Assembly: GCA_031002005.1 (NCBI GenBank)
Contig: CM061920.1
Span: 115,062,095-115,126,094 of the forward strand
Origin: Vandiemenella viatica
Taxonomy: Eukaryota; Arthropoda; Insecta; Orthoptera; Morabidae
Direction: 5' to 3'
Length of the DNA: 64,000 bases
In this document: in pieces, positions 57,355 through 64,000 of the stretch
How the letters are laid out: each line of letters starts with the position of its first letter
Numbering within the stretch: position 1 is the stretch's first letter
Notes under the pieces: model-generated
The model's database searches: none
Told to the model about the DNA's origin: nothing
The model's input: only the letters and a program-made list of their open reading frames with translations
Program-made: the position numbers and the translations under genes

Positions 57355-59325
57355 CTAAACCCGCCCATTCCAATCCCGAATAGTGCGAGGAAAGAAAGAA
57401 TACATATAAGTATCAGTACGGCATCTTATTTCTCTAATCTTATCCCTCCGGTCATTGCGACCTAAATAGGTTGGCGGAAGAAGTATTTCATTGCACTCGA
57501 AATTTAAATTTTTTCGCATATTCTCCAATAAATTAGAACGCAAGCTACGTCGTCTGTCTTCCAAACTATCCCAGCTCAATCTATGTATCAATTCTGTGAC
57601 GCTTTCATAAGGGCTGTAACAACAAGTCACGAATCTAGCGGCTCTCCTCTGCACCCTCTCAACTGAGTCAATCAGAACCTTGCGATACGGATCCCAAACC
57701 CCACAACAGTAATCCAGATGCGGACGCACTAGTGTTTTATACGCTATCTCCTTTGTTTGAGCATTACAATTCCTCAAAATACGACCTATGAATCGTAATT
57801 TAGAATTGGCCTTGCCTACGACGGAAGTTATGTGCATGTCCCATTTCATGTTGCTTTGTACTATCACCCCCAGATACTTCACGGAATCAACCGTGTCAAC
57901 AGGTGAATTGTTTATTTTGTACTCGTGAACAACCTGATTCTTCTTGTTACTTATCCGCATTGCCTTGCACTTTTTGCAATTAAGTGTAAGCTGCCATTTA
58001 CGGCACCAATCGAAAATAGCATCCAAATCACGCTGAATTTCCAAGCAGTCGTCGGAGCACCTTATTTCCCTATAGATAACCGCATCGTCGGCAAACAATC
58101 GCAACCAGCATTTGACGTTGTCACCTAGATCGTTTATAAATATTAAGAAAAGAAGTGGACCTATTACACTTCCCTGAGGAACGCCCGAAGTAACATTTAT
58201 CTTAGAAGAGGCTTCCCCGTCAACAACGACATATTGTGATCGACCAGTTAGAAAATCACGTATCCACTCGCAAATCTGAGCCGAAATACCGTAAGCTCGA
58301 ATCTTCGCTAAAAGTCGGTTGTGTGGCACAGAATCAAAAGCTTTCTGAAAATCCAAAAAAACCGCATCAACTTGCGAACCTGCATCGATAACTTTCATTA
58401 TGTCGTGGGAAAATAGGGCCAATTGTGTTTCACACGATCGCTTCTTCCGAAATCCGTGTTGACATGGTGTAAGTAACTCGTTCTCATCTAGAAACTTCAT
58501 TATGTTCGAGCATATGACATGTTCCAGAATTCTGCTGCAGACCGATGTTAGAGATATGGGTCGATAATTCCTAGGATCACTCCGATCTCCTTTCTTAAAA
58601 ACGGGAATTACCTGGGCTATTTTCCAGCTAGACGGTACTTTTCTCTCTTCTAGTGATTTACGGAATATATCTGACAGAAATGGTTCAATATCCTCCGCGT
58701 ATTCAGAAAATACTCTTACCGGTATACCATCGGGACCCGGCGCTTTACCCCACTTCAGGAGTTTTAATTGCTTTACAATTCCTACGCTATCAATTTCTAT
58801 CGGATCCATCTCTAATTCCACACGATGTGGTAAAGTGGGGACGTTTTCCAAGTTTTCTTGCGTGAATGAATTTTTGAATTCGGCGTTAAATAAGGTAGCC
58901 TTGTCGCGGCTGTCTTCAACCTCCCGTCCATCTTTTATTAGAACTGGCTTATTGTTCCCACTACAACTAACTTTTTTTACATACGACCAAAATTTCTTAG
59001 GGTTTTCAGTGAGGCTCTTAGAGAGAGAATTTTCACGAAAGTTATTAAATGCCTCACGCATTGCATTCTTAACACGCCCCCTTATCTCCTCTAACTTATC
59101 TAAATCAGTCCGATGCATCGTCCTTTTTGATCGTGCATGTATCTTCCTTTGCTTCTTGAGTAACCTTTTAACCTCCCGTGTGTACCATGGGGGATCGTTC
59201 TCTTCCCTGATTGTCCGTTTCGGTATATGCAAGTTCATACCTTCCCCAACTATATGTAGGAATCGATGCCACCTCTCTTCAACGGTGCCTCCTGCTACTA
59301 AGAAGGTTTGGTAATTATGCCTCAA
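57355..59325 (-). CDS. CR1 ORF2 reverse transcriptase, 656-codon open frame
   Basis: Copies element RNA into DNA at the nicked target. The frame starts inside ORF2 after the endonuclease. Motifs in order: linker PPWYTREVKRLLKKQRK (~residue 45), NPKKFWSYVKKV (~110), KAPGPDGIPVRVF (~195), NYRPISLTS (~255), HGFRKKRSCETQ (~293), AVFLDFQKAFDSVPH (~325), TSGVPQGSVIGPLLFLIFIN (~380), RLFADDAVIYRE (~413, catalytic Asp pair intact), KYLGV (~485) and RPHLDYCCGVW (~540). No stop interrupts it. The endonuclease half lies in another frame from 59513 upward, so a single frameshift near 59515, or a few indels between 59326 and 59515, separates them. Confidence 0.9.
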   Translation of the reverse strand: MRHNYQTFLVAGGTVEERWHRFLHIVGEGMNLHIPKRTIREENDPPWYTREVKRLLKKQRKIHARSKRTMHRTDLDKLEEIRGRVKNAMREAFNNFRENSLSKSLTENPKKFWSYVKKVSCSGNNKPVLIKDGREVEDSRDKATLFNAEFKNSFTQENLENVPTLPHRVELEMDPIEIDSVGIVKQLKLLKWGKAPGPDGIPVRVFSEYAEDIEPFLSDIFRKSLEERKVPSSWKIAQVIPVFKKGDRSDPRNYRPISLTSVCSRILEHVICSNIMKFLDENELLTPCQHGFRKKRSCETQLALFSHDIMKVIDAGSQVDAVFLDFQKAFDSVPHNRLLAKIRAYGISAQICEWIRDFLTGRSQYVVVDGEASSKINVTSGVPQGSVIGPLLFLIFINDLGDNVKCWLRLFADDAVIYREIRCSDDCLEIQRDLDAIFDWCRKWQLTLNCKKCKAMRISNKKNQVVHEYKINNSPVDTVDSVKYLGVIVQSNMKWDMHITSVVGKANSKLRFIGRILRNCNAQTKEIAYKTLVRPHLDYCCGVWDPYRKVLIDSVERVQRRAARFVTCCYSPYESVTELIHRLSWDSLEDRRRSLRSNLLENMRKNLNFECNEILLPPTYLGRNDRRDKIREIRCRTDTYMYSFFPRTIRDWNGRV

Positions 59326-60199
59326 ATACGCTCTAAAACACTCTTTTGAAGCCTTTTCGAATCTGTAAACGATCCTCTCTTTTCTCTTTCTGCGCGTGGT
59401 TGTTAATTTTACTGTAGCAATTACAGCTTTGTGATCACTTATTCCTGCGGTGGTAGAAATATCCGTGAATAGTTCGGGCCTATTTGTAACAACTATATCT
59501 AAAATATTCTCGTTACCAGTTGAGGCACCGCGTTGGTTCAGTTACGAGCTGTTCAAGATGGTGATCTGAGAAGAGGTCTAGAATGATTTCGCAAGCTGCT
59601 TTATCCCTACCCCCAGTAACGTGAACGTAATTAGTCCAGTCGATATCAGGCAAGTTAAAGTCACCTCCTAGCATTATTGTATGGTCCGGAAATTGCCGTG
59701 CTATATTATTTACATTATTTCTCAAGGCCTCGGCAATATTTACGCTTGCATCGGGTGGACGATAGAACGAGCCTATCACAAGTTTTGTCCTAGCTACGTT
59801 GAGCTTGATCCATATGATTTCGCAGACAGTATGGACATCTATTTCGCTACATGGGAGGTACTTACTAACAGCTATAAATACACCACCTCCTTCGGAATGC
59901 AACCTATCCTTACGGAAAATGTTCATGTTACTATTAAAAATTTCGCCGGAACTTATATCCGGTTTTAACCAACTTTCTGTGCCTATTACGATATCAGCAT
60001 CTGCACTACGAATAACGTTTTCGAGTTCAGGCCGTTTATTACAAACACTTCTGCAGTTAACTACTAGAACTTTTAATGTTCGGGATTCTTTTAAGCTACC
60101 CCTAACACGCGGTGCTGAATTTATCTTGGCTGCCCGCAACTGAATTTTCTCCTCAGGGTCATCCTCCCTCAGCCTAAAAAACCCCCCAATACACTCCAC
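59326..60199 (-). CDS. CR1 ORF2 endonuclease domain (copy C)
   Basis: Apurinic-type endonuclease that nicks target DNA. The 228-codon frame 59513-60199 has VNCRSVCNKRPELE, ADIVIGTESWLKPD, NIFRKDRLHSEGGGVFIAV, GSFYRPPD, GGDFNLPDIDW and EPTRC. After a frameshift near 59515 the sequence continues through a GISDHKA block near 59440 and joins the RT frame near 59325. Catalytic Glu (TESW) and the Asp/Asn of GDFN are visible. The ATG at 60199 overlaps the end of ORF1 by about 30 nt in another frame. Confidence 0.85.
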
Positions 60200-62246
60200 A
60201 CGGCCCCTGCCATCCGTGTAGCCGATTCCCGTGTGTAGTGCACCCCTGATCTATCCAAGGGATTCCTACAAGACTCAACCCTAGGGCGAAGATCAAGGAA
60301 TCTGCAGCCACGACTATCACAGAAGCGCCGTAATCTCTGGTTCAGCCCCTCAACACGGCTCTGAACCAGAGGTCCACAGTCAGTCCTATCGACAATGCTG
60401 CAGATGGATAACTCAGCCGAAATCTTGCGGCCAATGGCCACAGAGTTCACCCTTTCTGCAAGTCGCCCAAAGGACGAGAGGATAACCTCCGACCCTAGGC
60501 GGCAAGCATCATTGGTGCCTGACATGAGCTACAATCCGCAGCTGGCTGCACCCCGTCCGTTCAATGGCATCCGGGATGGCCTGTTCCACATCTCGGATCA
60601 GACCCCCCGGAATACACAATGAATGGATACAGGAATTCATCCCCGACCTCTTCGCCATTTCCCTAAGGGGTTCGATAAATCGCCTAACGTTGGAGCTACC
60701 TGACCACTAAAACCCCCTTCTGCAGTTGCCCAGACTTAGCGGGCTGTGGGGCTGCCAACTCACAGGCCGACGATTGCAGGACTGAATCAGATCCAGACAA
60801 TGCGTCAAACCGATTGGACAGAGGTACAAGCTCGCCTTCTTGGGAATCAAGCTTGCACGACTGCCCCCGCATGCGCCATCGACGTCCAGACACCACACGC
60901 CAGCCACCACTAGGCGACGGCCGCATAGATTCCGACATCTCGGCCTGGACTGCAGGTTCAATGACTGGTATGGGAGAACCTGCGAGCCGATCAGCGTCTA
61001 CAGCAGGGATGGCCAACCCGCGGCCCGCGGGCCACTTGTGGCCCGCGGTAGGTCGTTTTGTGGCCCGCGGAGCTGGATCATTAATTCATTATATATGTAA
61101 GCTTTGACTTTCAATGGTGATATCTGCACTGAGTTAAGCAGATACTCAACCAAGTCATCGCTCGATTGATCTTGCAGGGATGGAAAGTGCGGGTGTATAA
61201 CCGAGCATTATCACGGCTAATGTTCCTATAACTTTCAGCGCGTTAGTGTTTCGCCTGACTGATTCTTATAGAGTCAACATGCCACGTAAAAGCGAGCTAT
61301 GCAGTAGCTTCCATATTAGCCAAGAAATCGAAGCCGTATCCAGATGGTGAAATGGTGAAGGAATATTTGGAAAGCATCGTTGAAATTATGTGTCCAGAAA
61401 AGGAAAAGGAATTTTCATAAATAAGCCTCTCTCGTAAAACTATTACCAGGCGTGTGGAAGACATTGGGAAACATTTTGAAGATAATTTGAAAAGCAGAGC
61501 GCCTGATTTCGTATATTATTCTCTAGCATTGGATGAAAGCACAGATCTAAAAGATACTGCGCAAGTATCTTCTGGTGGCGACGGAGTCTGAGATCGCCGA
61601 AATATCGTGTGGAAACATCTTACTTACTCGGCTAGTCTCCCGAGAAGACTACATCCATTCTCAACGCCGACAAAGACTTCGTTCGTATATAAGGGGAAAA
61701 ATCCTTCATTTTATAACCATGCTTTGCGGATTATTTCCCTTATTTGGAAACACTTATGTGTGTGAACAGCTTTTCAGCCGGATGAACAGTATCAAAACAG
61801 AACACGAATCTCCGATGTTCGTTTGGAGAACGTCATGCGTGTAGCCACAACTTCTCTCGATATCAACATTGATGCCCTTAGTTCAGTAAAACAATGTCAA
61901 AAGTCGCATTAAAATAAGTGTATATTTAATACTTCATTAAATATCTAATTTCATTTTAAGTGCTTTTTTCCTTCATGAAAATATTAATATTTTTTCCAAG
62001 AAAATATTAATATTTTTCCAAGAAAATTATGCATGCGGCCCGGTAGAGAGTTGTAGTTCTAAAATTTGGCCCGGCTGCTGAAAAGGTTGGCCACCTATGG
62101 TCTACAGGGTCACCAATACCGCATCTACTGCACTCACTTGCGGCAGCTTCCAGCTGTATAACTCTTGTTACCAAAGCTGCAAGCTGGGTGCGCAGGTCAG
62201 TCACCTCAGCCTGCGTCTGCACACAACAACCACAGTCCCTACACAT
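60169..62246 (-). pseudogene. CR1 ORF1, SGNH-esterase type, split by hAT
   Basis: Starts MCRDCGCCVQTQAEV at 62246, with a Cys cluster and a Leu-rich helical tract (TDLRTQLAALVTRVIQLE). It runs to GIGDPVD, where the hAT insertion and one copy of its 8-bp duplication can be removed to continue in frame at ADRLAG. Then follow GWRVVSGRRWRM, VPLSNRFDAL, a frameshift near 60708, GSSNVRR (nucleophile Ser), SGTNDACR and DRSGVHYT with the Asp/His pair. Same layout as the ORF1 at 15489. A role in nucleic-acid or membrane binding is only inferred from the family. Confidence 0.8.
61004..62099 (+). mobile_element. hAT element, internally deleted (ZBED/Charlie-like)
   Basis: Ends CAGGGATGGCCAACC and the complement of CATAGGTGGCCAACC, with exact 8-bp duplications GTCTACAG at 60996-61003 and 62100-62107. 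Plus-strand coding scraps include SLALDESTDLKDTAQ near 61525 and FGNTYVCEQLFSRMNSIKTE near 61743 followed by RVATTSLDINIDALSSVKQC near 61838: the hAT catalytic-domain start and the C-terminal dimerisation region. Much of the transposase between them is missing. Terminal GCGGCCCGCGGGCC repeats are present. Confidence 0.9.
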
Positions 62247-62399
62247 ACTACCTTACAGAAAGAAAAACTAAGGAGTACACGAGAAAAACGGACTCCCTAT
62301 GCGTTCTCAGTAGGAGGCCTTTTGTCAATAACCAAATGTAGAAAGACGAAGCTTACGATAACTACGCACTTTAAATTAACTTGAACTGGAGGTACTGCT

Positions 62400-62975
62400 T
62401 CACGTAACGATTCCGACCAACGACTGCAGCTGCTGCTACTGACAAACTGATATGCAAGGACGAAGCTACAACTAACTACACACTTTTAAGTGAATTATCA
62501 CTGGAGGTACTACGTCACGTAACGGTTCTGACGATCGCTGCTGCTACTGGCTAACAACTATACAGAGTCGAAGCTAACCACACACTTTGAATTAAAACTA
62601 TCACAGAAGGCACTATTCCCCGTAACGGCTGCCGAAGAACGTCTGACTACTGGGGATGCTAAACAAATACGCAAAGATGAATCAAAAGAAAACTACACAC
62701 TTTAAACTATATCACCGCAGAAAGCACTGCCTCACGTAACGGCTGCCGAAGAACGACTGAACTGCTGGGGCTGCTAAACAAATATTTAAAGATGAAACAA
62801 AAGAAAACAAAATACTTTAAATTATATCACCCAGAAAGCACTGCCTCACGTAACGGCTGCCGAAGAACGACTGAACTGCTGGGGCTGCTAAACAAATATT
62901 TAAAGATGAAACAAAAGAAAACTAAATACTATAAATTATATCACACAGAGAGCACTGCTTCACGTAACGGCTGCT
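62400..62975 (-). promoter_or_regulatory. ~114-bp monomer array at the 5' end of CR1 copy C
   Basis: CACGTAACGG-type anchors occur at about 62401, 62516, 62619, 62733, 62847 and 62961, a period of about 103-115 bp (three intervals of 114). Read on the minus strand, each unit contains a CTTTTGTTTCATCTTTAAAT block, similar to CTTTGTTTTTATCTTTGAAT in the 117-bp units of copy B. The array precedes ORF1 and is the likely promoter region of this LINE; that role is inferred. Confidence 0.75.
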
Positions 62976-63333
62976 CCACAGAAAGGTAGAAAGGCACGCG
63001 GCTTGTCTTGATCTCTGTCATCTGTCTTGGCCCTGTTGTTTCCTCCGATGGTAACACGTAGGATTTCCTTAGTGCTATAACCATTTTCACGAAATACGAG
63101 TTCCAGGTATTGCAGATCCTCCTTTAAATATTCATTGTCGGACACCACCTTTGCCCTATGAACAAGAGTATTGAGAACTCCAAGTTTCTGAGAAGGGTGG
63201 TGAAAACTTTGAGCATTAAGATAGCGATCGGTGTGTGTAGGTTTTCTGTAAACGTTGTGCCTTAACCTTCCATTAGGCTTCCGATGCACTAGAACATCTA
63301 AAAACGGAAGTGATCCATTCCTTTTGTGTTTTA
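62976..63333 (-). pseudogene. PLE 8, RT end upstream of the CR1 insertion
   Basis: The minus strand reads KRNGSLPFLDVLVHRKPNGR, VYRKPTHTDRYLNAQSFHHP, LNTLVHRAKVVSDNEYLKED and a CG-ending FLPFC block. This is the RT thumb and connector of a PLE in the group with YRKPTHTDRYL motifs. It joins the sequence at 57281 once the CR1 copy is removed. Its 5' side abuts, in inverted orientation, the fragment at 63333. The upstream part of the longer open frame is only the antisense of that fragment. Confidence 0.8.
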
Positions 63334-64000
63334 CGTGAAGACTTCGAATTAATGGTTTTACCAGCTGACCAAGAAAATTCGACTGTGATCTTAACCGACA
63401 CTGACTATCACCAAAAGATACGTGAAGTTTTAGATGACGACCCATATCGTCTGATTCCCCGCGATCCCACGGCACGAATAACCAGGAACACAAACATACT
63501 AATGAGAGAATCCGGATTGTCAGAAGAAACGGTGAAGAATCTAAGTGACCGAGCCCCAAGACCACCAAGGTTATATGGCCTTCTAAAAATGCATAAAGAG
63601 CTTGTTCCACTGCGTCCAATAGTGAGTGTTATAGGTTCGCCAACGTACAAGTTGGCTAAATATCTCACGTGTTTGTTAAATCCGTTGGTTGGTCAGTGTG
63701 TACATCATGTTAAAAATTCTGCTGCCTTTGTTGAGTTGGTTTAAGAAATGAGGTTAGAACGTGACGATATTACAGTCAGCCTAGACGTTAAAACACGAAA
63801 GGAATGGATCACTTCCGTTTTTAGATGTTCTAGTGTGTCGGAAGCCTAATGGAAGGTTAGGGCACAACGTTTACAGGAAACCTACACACACCGATCGCTA
63901 TCTTAATGATCAAAGTTTTCACCACCCTTCTCAGAAACTGGGAGTTCTCAATACTCTTGTTCATAGGGCAAAGGTGGTGTCAGACAATGAATATTTATAG
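63333..64000 (+). pseudogene. PLE 9, RT with deleted palm, runs off the window
   Basis: Plus-strand frame 63333-63744 reads LPADQENSTVILTDTDYHQK, PPRLYGLLKMHKELVPLRPI and SPTYKLAKYL (RT fingers), then DDITVSLDV near 63765. At about 63788 it jumps to the thumb: TRKEW, LPFLDV-like sequence in shifted frames and THTDRY near 63885. The catalytic palm with FVDD is missing. The 3' half is a near-identical inverted copy of 62985-63330. Confidence 0.75.

Larger units (their letters stand above)
57282..62975 (-). mobile_element. Near-intact CR1-like LINE (copy C) inserted in PLE 8
   Basis: The minus-strand order is 5' monomer array (62400-62975), ORF1 (62246-60169, split by a hAT element), ORF2 (60199-57355) and a 3' UTR ending in four GATGTA-type repeats at 57282-57302. 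The PLE reading frame continues on both sides (PFCGAAVT upstream, VAVTSKIAR downstream), which shows it as the later arrival. Only two frameshifts were noticed in the coding part, so this is the youngest LINE in the window. Confidence 0.85.

Noticed and set aside
58835..59314. 159-codon plus-strand frame
   Set aside because: Antisense of the intact CR1 copy C ORF2.

Overview
This is eukaryotic DNA from a large, repeat-rich animal genome, most likely an insect. It is AT-rich, has no operons and no long unique genes, and is filled with arthropod-type mobile elements: CR1-like and RTE-like LINEs, Penelope-like elements (PLEs), Tc1 and hAT transposons, a tRNA-derived SINE, MITEs, a solo LTR and ~185-bp minisatellites. 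An orthopteran-like giant genome is a guess from this composition, not a demonstration.

The only sequence that looks like an ordinary host gene is a pair of minus-strand exons at 49826-50022 and 42872-43010. Each is open in one frame, is bounded by AG and GT splice sites, and their intron phases match (phase 1 to phase 1). Much of the window is therefore probably intronic to, or flanks, a minus-strand gene of unknown product.

Layout. 1-2096: unassigned DNA, a fold-back repeat (674-1942) with a 125-bp hairpin MITE inside it, and the 3' tail of an RTE-like LINE. 2097-8925: RTE-like LINE split by a Tc1-like transposon (2551-7055), which itself contains a CR1 LINE (3113-6052) and a hAT MITE (6608-6936); several target-site duplications are readable. 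8926-11754: decayed LINE pieces with a 648-bp tandem duplication. 11755-14078: minisatellite, dispersed repeat and a TIR MITE. 14275-19565: full-length but broken CR1 with a 117-bp 5' monomer array, an SGNH-esterase ORF1 and an EN-RT ORF2. 19566-24275: dispersed repeats, LINE fragment with a SINE, PLE termini.

24300-40135: a PLE graveyard of head-to-head and tail-to-tail copies with GIY-YIG and RT remnants, palindromic termini and hammerhead-ribozyme-like motifs. The most complete copy (about 35330-40135) is split by a 744-bp solo LTR and an 864-bp unassigned insertion. 40370-50022: LINE 3' end, dispersed repeat, host exon, PLE, LINE fragment, palindrome, host exon. 50400-54026: PLE terminus and two ~185-bp minisatellite elements. 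54430-64000: decayed PLE with a TIR insertion, then a PLE (56610-63333) interrupted by a nearly intact CR1 (57282-62975), itself interrupted by a hAT element (61004-62099), and a final inverted PLE fragment running off the end.

Most coding sequence here is retroelement-derived and broken. The best preserved is the 656-codon CR1 reverse transcriptase ORF at 57355-59325. All family names come from motif recognition by eye; no database search was run.
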